Positions 26,943 through 35,316 of a stretch of DNA of 64,000 nucleotides are shown here, piece after piece (within the stretch, counting starts at the first letter, position 1; each line of letters starts with the position of its first letter). The notes beneath the pieces were generated by a model. The model ran no database searches, had not been told where the DNA came from, and saw only the letters and a list, made by a program, of their open reading frames with translations. The stretch spans positions 496,001 to 560,000 of the forward strand of contig NZ_CP121666.1 of the NCBI RefSeq assembly GCF_029714325.1, in the 5' to 3' direction. The position numbers and the translations under genes are program-made. This stretch comes from Bradyrhizobium sp. CB1717. Lineage in GTDB: Bacteria; Pseudomonadota; Alphaproteobacteria; Rhizobiales; Xanthobacteraceae.

Positions 26943-29900
26943 CTAGACGCATTTGGCGACTGCCTCTGCATGCGCAAACAAATTGAGGCGCAAGAGGTCC
27001 TCTTGCCGCGGCCACGAGCCTTCCATCAGCTCATGGCTGAGCACGACAATCGCAAGGCACTGTGCACGGCTGACAGCGACGTTGAATCGATTGCGGTTGA
27101 ACAGAAATTCCGTACCTCTGGGCGCGTCTTCACCTCGAGAGGTGGTCATCGATAAGATGCTGACGGCTGCTTGCTGGCCTTGAAACTTGTCGACGGTACC
27201 GACTTTGGTGCCAGCCGGCAGCCGCCGCTTGAGCAAATTGACCTGCATGTTGTAAGGCGCGACGACCAGGATGTCGGCCATGGACAATGGAGTTGTTGAC
27301 GTCGGATGCCTTTGTACGTGGTGCCTCAACAGGTCTTGGATCAGCGCTGCGATTGCGTCAGCCTCTTGAGATGACGATTGTGTGCACCCTTCGTGTTGCA
27401 CGCCGAAGAGGGTGATCCCGGCCGGCTGGAGCGCGCGATGCGCTCCAGGTGACAGGATGAGCTGACGAGCTTTGGCCTCAGCATGCGCTGTCAAACGACC
27501 ATCATAGATGGCATCCGATATGAAAGTGCAGAGCGTTGGATGAAGCCGCCGGCTTTCATTCAAGAGGATACCGCGGTCAGGCGGAACGGTCGCTTTGTCC
27601 TGCAAGAGATATTCGAGCGATGAGAGCCCGCTTTCGCCAGGGTGCACTCCTTGCACAGGCTGAGCTAGTTGCATTTGATCGCCCACCAGCACGAGGTTTC
27701 GAGCCGCAGACCCCATGGCAACGATGTTGCCCAGCGACACTTGGCCTGCCTCATCGACGATCAAATAGTCGAATTGTTGCCTCTGATCGTCGCGGCAGAA
27801 ATGGAAGGCGGTACCGCCGACCAGCTGGAATGCACGACCAATGTGCTTGGAATCGAATACGGTTCGGACATTTCGGCTATTGAAATGACTATCCGGCTCG
27901 TCGTTGCGGCCTTTCTTGGCACCTGAGAAGGTGAGCCTTACCGGGACTGCCCGCTTTTCGATCTCCTCAAGCACGTTGTTGATAGCCTTGTGCGAATTCG
28001 ATGCCACGCCAACACGAAAGCCCTTGCTCAACAGGAGCGCCGCGATTTCGGCAGCGGTATAGGTTTTTCCGGTGCCAGGCGGTCCTTGAATAAAGATATA
28101 GCTGTTGTCGAGGTCCAGAACTGCTCTTGTAGCCGCGGCTCCGGCCGGCTCACCGACATCCTGAAGCGGAAGGCCAGCCGCGCGGCCTTTGAGCCTTGGC
28201 GCACGCCGTTCGAGCAAATGCATGACAGCCGTATCGCTTTCAAGGGCACCGGCTGCAAAGCGTTCTGCGAACGCCATGACCGCCTCGGGTAGATCACGCT
28301 GATTAAGTGGCGTCGACAAAAGGCTGAAGCGGTCTGGAAAGCCTCCGGCCTTAGTGCCGCGCCGAAGAACTATGAATCCGTCTTCCGGCATCAGGTCGAC
28401 GATCGTCCCGGCAGGAGCCAAGGTTTCGGCAATCTTTGGGGTGCCTCCAGTACGCAGCTTCGTATCTTGCGGGGGGAAACGAAAAGTGGTTTCAACGGAT
28501 CTCTTGTCCAGCACCGGTGGAGATGACGGATCGGGTACGAGGTCGCCGAGGCTTTCCGGGTCATCGACGAGTTCGTCTTCCGACCAACTTTGACGTTCGA
28601 AGACAGACCACCAGCCGGGTTTTTGTGCCCTCTGGTGAAACCAGAGCAGTTCCGCCACGAGCTCCCGCAGGTCAGCATTTCCTGAAGCGCTCGCACGCAC
28701 CCGCCTCGCGAGATCCCGCTTCGCTGCTTCGCGCGCTTTCCGCGCGGCACTCTGTTCGGGTTTGTCATCGGCTTCGTCAACGACCCGGTAATCAACGCCT
28801 GGGGGACGCATGTCTTCGAGCCAATCGCGGAGCTGCGCGGTGGAGACGCAGTCTTCCTTGTTGTAATATGCAATCGATTCGAGAATTGCAGCTTCGCCCG
28901 TCAGCCGCCACTTTTCGTACTCCACGATGCTATCTGCCGCGGTGGTCACGTCGCCGGCGCGCTTGCCGCGGTAAATCTGCTCAAGGTCTTTCAGCGAGTA
29001 GCCTTCCGTTGATGCGCGGATCGCTTGACGGACCACCCGGTAGAGGTCGACGAAGCGGCGCTCGTACAGCATTGTGTCGAGCTCGGCCTCCATGGTGGCG
29101 TATCGCATCGCTAGGCGCTTGAGCGCGGTCAGTTCATAAGCAGCGTAGTGGTAGATGTGGGCGTCGGGATATTTGGCGATGTGCCTAACGAAGCGTCGCA
29201 TGAGCGCCTCGAAAGCCGCCTTCTCTTCTGCATGGTTGTGAGCCCACGAGACATGAAATGTATCCGGCGCGCTATCGTCGAGCGGTCCGACTACGCCAAA
29301 GAGATACTCAAGGCCCTCTTCATACAGCGCATCGCCTTCGAGATCGAAGAAGAGGTCGCCTGGATCTGGCGGCGGCAACAGGTAAAAACCGCGGCCAGGA
29401 ACGGTCGGCAGGATCTCCAGATGTGGCTTGCCATCGGCACGCGCGCGCAACTGTAGAGAGGCTTGGGCCGCAAGCTTTGCGACTGTATCGGCGCCCATGC
29501 CCGCCACCTTCACATCCGGTTGCACAGCGGCAAGTTCCGCAAGTGTCTTGACCCCAGCTTCTTCGAGCTTGAGGACCTGCGCCCCGCTGACGCCTGCGAC
29601 GAAGAAGGGGCTATCGGCCGCGCGCCATTCCGCCTCGCAGTTGGGCTTGAAGTCGCATTGGGCGCAGGCGGCGCATGGAATGGCGCGCGTAGTGCGGGTC
29701 TCGGCGGCGCAGAACGCCTCGAAGCGGCGCATGAGGCGGCGCAGGATCTGCCGCGTCTGCGCGAGATCGAACGATACCGGACCGCCGCAAGCAACGTGCA
29801 GGGTGCCCCGGGCAACGGGCATGGCGTGTGTTGCGGCCAGAAGTTCGGCGTAGATGCCGAGCTGAAGGACGTGTTCGACTTTGGCTTTGTGGGCGAGCTT

Positions 29901-30266
29901 GGCGTCTTCCGGCTCGTAGACAAACGCGCCGCCAGTTACAGGCTTCCGCACCAGAAAGTCTGGAAACCCGATCCAGTCGCCGTGGATCAGCGCGCCCTGA
30001 TAGATGAGCGGCGCTTTAGCCGCGACGGCGGCACGCGTTGCCGCGTCGCGCTCGCTCGCCGGTGCCGACCCGGAAATATGGACGGCTTTCCCATATTGCG
30101 TTTCAAGGTGGGCGAGAACCTTGGCTTCGTGCTCGAAGCCCTTGGTGCGGATCAGGTCTATGGTAGCGTCGGGCGCCGGTGCTTTGGCGCCCGCAAGCCA
30201 TAGCGCCGCCTGGTGCGGGCAGCCGAGATAATCGTTCAGGCGCGAGGGTGACAGCGGTGTTTTCAT
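26943..30266 (-). CDS. TM0106-family RecB-like nuclease / RNase H-like / superfamily 1 helicase
   Basis: 1107 residues in three parts. The N-terminal 300 residues are a RecB/Cas4-like nuclease with a cysteine cluster (CAACAQCDFKPNC near 208-220) that could hold an iron-sulfur centre. Residues about 305-480 are a DEDD-type RNase H-like exonuclease (LFFDLEGDALYEEG). The C-terminal 400 residues are a DNA2/UvrD-like helicase: Walker A GPPGTGKTYTAAE near 735, VDEAGQVSLG near 838, and TVDKFQGQQAAV near 1035. This matches the TM0106 family, proposed to act in DNA or RNA processing and often found in islands. It precedes DUF2130 and follows the WYL gene on the same strand. Confidence 0.88.
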   Translation of the reverse strand: MKTPLSPSRLNDYLGCPHQAALWLAGAKAPAPDATIDLIRTKGFEHEAKVLAHLETQYGKAVHISGSAPASERDAATRAAVAAKAPLIYQGALIHGDWIGFPDFLVRKPVTGGAFVYEPEDAKLAHKAKVEHVLQLGIYAELLAATHAMPVARGTLHVACGGPVSFDLAQTRQILRRLMRRFEAFCAAETRTTRAIPCAACAQCDFKPNCEAEWRAADSPFFVAGVSGAQVLKLEEAGVKTLAELAAVQPDVKVAGMGADTVAKLAAQASLQLRARADGKPHLEILPTVPGRGFYLLPPPDPGDLFFDLEGDALYEEGLEYLFGVVGPLDDSAPDTFHVSWAHNHAEEKAAFEALMRRFVRHIAKYPDAHIYHYAAYELTALKRLAMRYATMEAELDTMLYERRFVDLYRVVRQAIRASTEGYSLKDLEQIYRGKRAGDVTTAADSIVEYEKWRLTGEAAILESIAYYNKEDCVSTAQLRDWLEDMRPPGVDYRVVDEADDKPEQSAARKAREAAKRDLARRVRASASGNADLRELVAELLWFHQRAQKPGWWSVFERQSWSEDELVDDPESLGDLVPDPSSPPVLDKRSVETTFRFPPQDTKLRTGGTPKIAETLAPAGTIVDLMPEDGFIVLRRGTKAGGFPDRFSLLSTPLNQRDLPEAVMAFAERFAAGALESDTAVMHLLERRAPRLKGRAAGLPLQDVGEPAGAAATRAVLDLDNSYIFIQGPPGTGKTYTAAEIAALLLSKGFRVGVASNSHKAINNVLEEIEKRAVPVRLTFSGAKKGRNDEPDSHFNSRNVRTVFDSKHIGRAFQLVGGTAFHFCRDDQRQQFDYLIVDEAGQVSLGNIVAMGSAARNLVLVGDQMQLAQPVQGVHPGESGLSSLEYLLQDKATVPPDRGILLNESRRLHPTLCTFISDAIYDGRLTAHAEAKARQLILSPGAHRALQPAGITLFGVQHEGCTQSSSQEADAIAALIQDLLRHHVQRHPTSTTPLSMADILVVAPYNMQVNLLKRRLPAGTKVGTVDKFQGQQAAVSILSMTTSRGEDAPRGTEFLFNRNRFNVAVSRAQCLAIVVLSHELMEGSWPRQEDLLRLNLFAHAEAVAKCV

Positions 30267-30317
30267 GGAGGCGAATCAACCAGCGACCTACGACAAAAGC
30301 GGTCGTAGCCAAGAAAA

Positions 30318-31343
30318 TTATTCGACAGCGCCGGAGCTCGGGACGGTGGACGAAAGCCGTGGCGGCTCCTCATGTCGGGAGAGGGCCACACGCAATTCCG
30401 TGGTCATGAGCTGGCGTAAGGAGACGGGGGAAACAATTTCGATCTGGTTGCCCCAACAAAAGAGATGCCAGGCGAGCTCAAGCATGCCGCTTGCTCGAAA
30501 TCGCACAAGCGCGCCGCCGTCGGAAAGGAACTCGACCTTCTGGTTAGGATGAAATTGCCAATTCTTGAATTCGTCCATGCCATGGGGAAGGACGTGAAGC
30601 ACCACATCTTCCTGTTCGCCTTGGAAGAAGCCGAATGACCCGGTGGCGAACTGAACGAGGTTGAAGCCGGCAGGTCGGGACGCGGTCTTCTCGAGCACGG
30701 TGATGCACTCGATCTTGTCGAGTCGCCAATGCTTGGGCTTGATGGTGCCGAGATCGGCGGCGATCAGGTAGTTGCAGCGCCCGAATAGGATGCCGAACGG
30801 CACGACCTCGCGCGCGGCGCCAGGCCTTGAGCCGCCGTGATAGACAAATTGCAGAACCTTCATCTGCAAGAGGGCATCGCGAATCGCGAGAAGCACGTCG
30901 GGATCTTCAACAGCCCGAGGTCCTGCTGGCACGGCGATCATCTCGGCCCGCAGCAACACCTCCAGATCTGGGGCAAGCTTGTTGAGTGCCGGCCGCTTTA
31001 TGGCTGAGCGTATTTTCTTCTCAAGAGCCTGTAGAGCATCGGCGCTGGCGTTCGCATCGCGACGGCGGAGGCCCTCGATCGCCTTGTTCAGCTCCAGCAA
31101 TTCTTCCTTCGTGGGCGCGTTGATGAAGCCATCGAGCCCGCCGGGAATGCGGAAACGCTTTGTGGCGCCATCCTGGTGTTCTTCGAGCTGCGGAAAGACG
31201 GAGGCGAGCGCATCACGCATGCGCTCGATCGTGCGCCGGTTTTCACCAAGTTCCTGAGCCATCTCGTCCAAGGTCAAGCCTTCGGCGCTGGAGGCCAGCG
31301 TCCGCGCAAGATTCAGGATGGCTGCCGCCTTCTCGTGCCGCAT
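30318..31343 (-). CDS. WYL-domain transcriptional regulator with N-terminal HTH
   Basis: 341 residues from the ATG at 31343; a longer frame to 31382 would run through an inverted repeat and lacks a ribosome site. The N-terminus is a winged HTH of the DeoR type (ILNLARTLASSAEGLTLDEM, then LGENRRTIERMRDALA). The WYL-like part begins near residue 165 (LLQMKVLQFVYHGGSRPG), with the C-terminal extension domain after it. WYL regulators such as BrxR and CapW repress defence operons and respond to infection cues. It faces the ubiquitin-like operon across about 100 bases and carries a 7-bp inverted repeat just before its start. Confidence 0.85.
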   Translation of the reverse strand: MRHEKAAAILNLARTLASSAEGLTLDEMAQELGENRRTIERMRDALASVFPQLEEHQDGATKRFRIPGGLDGFINAPTKEELLELNKAIEGLRRRDANASADALQALEKKIRSAIKRPALNKLAPDLEVLLRAEMIAVPAGPRAVEDPDVLLAIRDALLQMKVLQFVYHGGSRPGAAREVVPFGILFGRCNYLIAADLGTIKPKHWRLDKIECITVLEKTASRPAGFNLVQFATGSFGFFQGEQEDVVLHVLPHGMDEFKNWQFHPNQKVEFLSDGGALVRFRASGMLELAWHLFCWGNQIEIVSPVSLRQLMTTELRVALSRHEEPPRLSSTVPSSGAVE

Positions 31344-31348
31344 GGAAA

Positions 31349-31373
31349 TCCTACGACCGATTTTGACGTAGGA
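31349..31373. promoter_or_regulatory. Inverted repeat, candidate WYL operator
   Basis: Perfect 7-bp arms TCCTACG (31349-31355) and CGTAGGA (31367-31373) separated by 11 bases, starting six bases before the WYL start codon and covering its AGGA ribosome site. Its place between the WYL gene and the divergent multi-ubiquitin operon suits an autoregulatory dimer site. Confidence 0.5.
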
Positions 31374-31441
31374 CGGTAGCAAAGTTCCTTTCGACGGTCA
31401 CCCAAAGCTTGGTCTGGCGACTCGGTCGGATGGAGAAAAAT

Positions 31442-32128
31442 ATGGAAAATCAGAATGTTAATGCGAGGTCTGAGGCAAGAGACGGTGCTCGCCGGGAACA
31501 GACTTGGAAGCTCAACGTCCAAGGTGTTGTCATCGAATCGCGCTCCCCTCAGATTGTGGTGCGGGATGCGCTCAAATTGGCGGGCTTCGATCCCGATGCC
31601 GGTTGGATCATTGTCCTGAAGGTCGCCGGCGAACCTCGCAAGGAGGTTGAATTAAACGCGACCATCGACCTCACGCATCCGGGCGTGGAGAAGCTGCGGC
31701 TGACCCCGCGGCAGATCAACAACGGCGAGGTCGCAACGCCACGCCGTCACGATTTCGCTCTCCTTCCGCAGGACGAGGTCCATCTGGACCGCTTGAGTCT
31801 GCGCTGGGAAACCATCGTTGATGGCGCACGCCGCTGGTTGTTGCTCCACTCGTATCCGCTGCCGCAGGGCTACACCGTTGCGGCCACGGACATCGCGATC
31901 GAGGTACCGGTGAGTTATCCGGGCGCTCAGCTCGACATGTTCTATTGTCACCCACATCTGGCGCTGGCGAACGGCCAGCCTATCCCTCAGGTGCAATGCA
32001 TCGAATCCGTGACCGGCCTTGGCTTTCAGCGCTGGTCGCGGCACCGCCCATGGGACAGCGCGCGCGATAATGTCGGCACCCACCTCGCGCTCGTGGACGA
32101 GTCGCTCCGTCGGGAGGTCGAGCGGTGA
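31442..32128 (+). CDS. Multi-ubiquitin-domain / E2-like fusion protein
   Basis: 228 residues from the ATG at 31442, which has GGAG six bases upstream. The N-terminal 80 or so residues form a ubiquitin-like beta-grasp unit of the multi-ubiquitin type (KLNVQGVVIESRSPQIVVRD ... HPGVEKLRLTPRQIN). The rest is a bacterial E2 (family E): LLPQDEVHLDRLSLRWETIV, then YPGAQLDMFYCHPHLALANG, where the Cys of FYCHP is the likely thioester residue, then FQRWSRHRPWD. Such sets are predicted to conjugate the Ubl to targets, and related bacterial operons protect against phage. The stop overlaps the next start (GTGA). Confidence 0.85.
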   Translation: MENQNVNARSEARDGARREQTWKLNVQGVVIESRSPQIVVRDALKLAGFDPDAGWIIVLKVAGEPRKEVELNATIDLTHPGVEKLRLTPRQINNGEVATPRRHDFALLPQDEVHLDRLSLRWETIVDGARRWLLLHSYPLPQGYTVAATDIAIEVPVSYPGAQLDMFYCHPHLALANGQPIPQVQCIESVTGLGFQRWSRHRPWDSARDNVGTHLALVDESLRREVER

Positions 32129-33528
32129 TCACGCGCCAAGAGACGTTGGTGCTCCCACAGCCGATCTTCCAGCTGCTGCATCGTCACCTCTTTCCGGGAG
32201 ACGGGCTGGAAGCCGCAGCCCTGCTGCTCTGCACACGCGCGACCGGACGACGTCGCAAACTTCTGGCCTGCGACCTTGTCGCGGTGCCCTACCAAGCATG
32301 TGCGCAACGCACGGAGAGCCTTTTGAGTTGGCCAGGCAGCTACGTCGAGATGGCAATCGAGCGTGCGAACTCTGCCGGGTTGAGCATCGTCGCGGTGCAC
32401 TCGCACCCCGGCGGCCTGTTCGCCTTCTCCGATCTCGATGACGCGAGCGACAGGCTGCTGCTGCCCGCTCTCTTTCATGGAACGGGCGAGGTGGCTGGCT
32501 CGGCCATTATGCTCCCGGACGGTGCGATGCTCGGACGCCTATGTGGGCCTGATGAGTTTGCAAAACCGGTCGACCTTGTAAGCGTATTCGGTGACGATCT
32601 GCGCTTCTGGTGGCACCATGATACCCACTTTGGAATGTCACCCAAGAGGCCAGCTGCGTTTACAAGCGGGATGACAGAATGGCTGGGCCGCCTCAGCGCT
32701 TGCATTATCGGCGTCTCCGGGACCGGTTCAGTGGTCGCCGAGCAGCTTGCCCGCCTTGGCTTCGGTGAAATAATCGTTGTTGACTTCGACAAGGTAGAGC
32801 TTCGCAACCTCAATCGTATTCTCAATGCGACGATCGATGATGCGAGAATCGGTCGACTGAAGGTCGAAATGTTTGCCTCCGCCGTGCGATACTACCGCGA
32901 AGGATGCGATGTCCGGTGCGTACCGAGCTCAATCGCAACCCGTGATGCGGCTCTTGAGGCAAGCGAGGCCGACATTCTGTTCTCGTGCGTTGATACCGCC
33001 GAAGGGCGACACATCGCGGATCGGCTCGCCGCCTACTTCGCCATGCCGCTCTTCGATCTCGGCGTCTCGATTCCGACGCGAAGGAGTTGGGGAGACGAGC
33101 ACGAGATCGCGGAGGTGTGCGGTCGCATCGACTATGTGTTTCCGGGCGGCTCAACGCTCCTCGATCGAAGTGTCTACGATGCCGGTGTGCTGGAGGCCGA
33201 GTACCTCGCCCGCACGGCGCCGGAAGCACTGCGGCAAAAACTCAACGATGGATACCTTCGCGGCATCGAGGAGCAGGCTCCCGCCGTCATCACCCTCAAC
33301 ATGCGCGCCGCTTCGGACGCGGTCATGGAATTCATCGCGCGAGCATTTCCGTTCCGGCACGCGCCGAACGGTAGCTGCGCGCGCACATTGTTCATGCTGG
33401 CTGATGGCGATGCAGACGTGTTCGCAGAGCGTGATTTCCCGGCTTCCGGCGCCTATCCGATTGCGGCCGGTCCGCAAGAGCCGCTCCTCGGTTTGCCGGC
33501 CCTCGGCAAGCAAAGGAGAGCCGCATGA
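32125..33528 (+). CDS. JAB isopeptidase / ThiF-type E1 fusion protein
   Basis: 467 residues with a GTG start overlapping the preceding stop. The N-terminal 150 residues are a JAB/Mov34-type protease with a complete JAMM motif (HSHPGGLFAFSDLDD, near residue 92: H-x-H-x7-S-x2-D), predicted to release or mature the Ubl. The C-terminal 300 residues are an E1 adenylation domain: nucleotide loop GVSGTGSVVAEQLARLG near 194, DFDKVELRNLNR near 220, and SCVDTAEGRHIADRL near 290. Fusing both in one chain is known for bacterial ubiquitin-like systems. It sits between the Ubl/E2 fusion and DUF6527, both joined by four-base overlaps. Confidence 0.88.
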   Translation: MITRQETLVLPQPIFQLLHRHLFPGDGLEAAALLLCTRATGRRRKLLACDLVAVPYQACAQRTESLLSWPGSYVEMAIERANSAGLSIVAVHSHPGGLFAFSDLDDASDRLLLPALFHGTGEVAGSAIMLPDGAMLGRLCGPDEFAKPVDLVSVFGDDLRFWWHHDTHFGMSPKRPAAFTSGMTEWLGRLSACIIGVSGTGSVVAEQLARLGFGEIIVVDFDKVELRNLNRILNATIDDARIGRLKVEMFASAVRYYREGCDVRCVPSSIATRDAALEASEADILFSCVDTAEGRHIADRLAAYFAMPLFDLGVSIPTRRSWGDEHEIAEVCGRIDYVFPGGSTLLDRSVYDAGVLEAEYLARTAPEALRQKLNDGYLRGIEEQAPAVITLNMRAASDAVMEFIARAFPFRHAPNGSCARTLFMLADGDADVFAERDFPASGAYPIAAGPQEPLLGLPALGKQRRAA

Positions 33529-33860
33529 GGCCGAAGATCGTATGGTGGCGGCGTCTCCTGGACACCATGGGGCCGCGGCGGAAATTACGCGTCGTCGAGG
33601 GGGATTCGCTTCCGGCAAAGCTCCCGCTTCGTGATCTGGTGCTGGCGCGGGACGGTCAGGAAGACTGGTCGGTCGGACTGCGTTGCCCGTGTGGGTGTGG
33701 GGAGCGCCTCGAAATGATGCTGCTGGAAGCGGTAAAGCCGCGTTGGGACGTCATGCTCGACGATAAGGGCCGGGTCAGCCTCCATCCATCCGTATGGCTG
33801 AGAACGGGCTGCCGCTCTCATTTTTGGATCCGCAACGGAAGAATAGTTTGGTGCGATTGA
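33525..33860 (+). CDS. DUF6527-family protein of the ubiquitin-like cassette
   Basis: 111 residues; ATG overlaps the E1 stop (ATGA). It has a Cys/His set consistent with a metal knuckle (RCPCGCGERL near 60, then GCRSHFWI near 95). DUF6527 proteins accompany bacterial multi-ubiquitin/E2/E1 operons. Whether this one works as an E3-like factor, a protease or a structural partner cannot be read here. It is the last gene of the operon; the minus-strand RES toxin gene ends 145 bases beyond. Confidence 0.8.
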   Translation: MRPKIVWWRRLLDTMGPRRKLRVVEGDSLPAKLPLRDLVLARDGQEDWSVGLRCPCGCGERLEMMLLEAVKPRWDVMLDDKGRVSLHPSVWLRTGCRSHFWIRNGRIVWCD

Positions 33861-34005
33861 CCCCAAAGAGCAGCTCCTAGGAGGGCTAGATGCTTTCAAA
33901 TTGGCTGTCGACGGGCTCGTTACCAGGAAAGTTGGAAACGGCGAACTTCCCCCTCAGAGAGTTTCACAAACTGTCGATTCGAAGCCTGCATTACGTATGT
34001 CGCGG

Positions 34006-34512
34006 CTAAGGTCTGGCCGGAGGATGCAGGCGAGGATCGAGGGCGAACGCTGCCTGCGAATTCACCTTATAGCAGCCAGCTGCGTTTGACGCGACAAACA
34101 TCAGATTCCAGCTCGCGGTCGACACGACACTCGGAATCAGCACGACCTTATGTCTATCAAGAAGATCGTCGCCGAATGCTTGCTGTCCGGCGCTGGGGAT
34201 GCCGGGCCGAAGCCAATTTGGATTTGGAATTATTGTCGGGTCCGCCACGAACACGCTTGCCGGGTCGACTGTAATGGCGGTGATTACGTGGGGGACCGTA
34301 TCAAGCGCTCTGAATCCCTTGTGGACTGCAACCTCCAGAATTGCGGTAGAGGGATCGATCGAGCAGTACACGGCCCGAAGTCCCCTGCTGTTCCAGCGGC
34401 CCCCGACCAGAAAAGCTCCCTCACCGCTGTCCCATGTGGCCGCGTATATCGCTAGGTCTAACCGCCAAGCGATAAGCTCGGTCCCCCCCAGCGCCCCAGG
34501 TAACGGCGTCAA
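34006..34512 (-). CDS. RES-domain toxin
   Basis: 168 residues. The RES signature is clear: WRLDLAIYA near the start, GGRWNSRGLRAVYCSIDPST near 37-56 and ILEVAVH just after, containing the Arg, Tyr, Glu and Ser residues that define the fold. RES toxins of the type II RES-Xre modules degrade NAD+ and stop growth. The start overlaps the antitoxin stop by four bases, the usual antitoxin-first arrangement. It appears complete. Confidence 0.9.
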   Translation of the reverse strand: MTPLPGALGGTELIAWRLDLAIYAATWDSGEGAFLVGGRWNSRGLRAVYCSIDPSTAILEVAVHKGFRALDTVPHVITAITVDPASVFVADPTIIPNPNWLRPGIPSAGQQAFGDDLLDRHKVVLIPSVVSTASWNLMFVASNAAGCYKVNSQAAFALDPRLHPPARP

Positions 34513-35021
34513 GCGTAGACACCGTGCTCAAGTCGAACGAGGAAATCTTCCACCAGTTCGACGCCAGCCGGCGTGGCCAACAGATCGATTGGTTTATGCT
34601 GGTTCAAGCCGATAGCCGGCCGTTCCAACCATTGCTCAGCTTCCTGCTTGGAGCCGAAAATGGAGGTCGCTTTCGCCAGGACTTCCGCAAGTTTCCATGT
34701 TCGTCCGCTTTGCTCGGGGCTGAGTGGCTTGGCTCCCGCGGAGGCGTGGCGTTGGTAGGTGCGATGGCTCATTCCAATCGCTTTGGCGAACGAGTCGTCC
34801 CAGCGAAGAGACGCCAGGTTCTGAACTAGATGGAATAGTGCTCTGGACGGCAGCCCGTTCAGGAGCATCTCATGCGCTTCCAGTGGGCTCTCTGGCACCT
34901 TTCGAAAGGTAGACGGCGCCCCAAGCAGGCTGGCGATCGCAGCCAACCGTGTCTTCTCAATCGGCTCAGGTCGGTCGGTCCATCGGCTCGGCATGAAAGG
35001 TCTCTGCGACAAGTGTCGCAT
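34509..35021 (-). CDS. Xre/MbcA/ParS-type (DUF2384) antitoxin of the RES module
   Basis: 170 residues, or 161 if it starts at the Met at 34994. The HTH-type part (FAKAIGMSHRTYQRHASAGA, near 85-105) is followed by the DUF2384 toxin-binding end (VLAKATSIFGSKQEAEQWLE ... PIDLLATPAGVELVEDFLVR), which matches RES-associated Xre antitoxins. It precedes and overlaps the toxin gene, so the pair is a self-regulated module. Confidence 0.9.
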   Translation of the reverse strand: MRHLSQRPFMPSRWTDRPEPIEKTRLAAIASLLGAPSTFRKVPESPLEAHEMLLNGLPSRALFHLVQNLASLRWDDSFAKAIGMSHRTYQRHASAGAKPLSPEQSGRTWKLAEVLAKATSIFGSKQEAEQWLERPAIGLNQHKPIDLLATPAGVELVEDFLVRLEHGVYA

Positions 35022-35316
35022 TATATATGACAGTTGGCATCAAATTCAAGGCACCTCCCGAACTCTGCCAAAGCCGAGATTCGGCGGAATCTCCGCGCCT
35101 ATGCGCCCCTGCTGGCCCTCGTAGAGCGGATCGGGTAGTGAACTGAAGGTAAGAAAAATAGCTGCCGGCATACCAGTCGGTAACCGATCTCGCCTCCCGC
35201 AATCCGGCGCGCCCGACGCCCAATTACCTCGACTGATTCTGCTGCCTATCCCTGTATTCACCGTCCTCGCCGCAAGCGCGACCCGGCGGCTTTCCCTGGG
35301 GCAGGCAATGGAGCTT

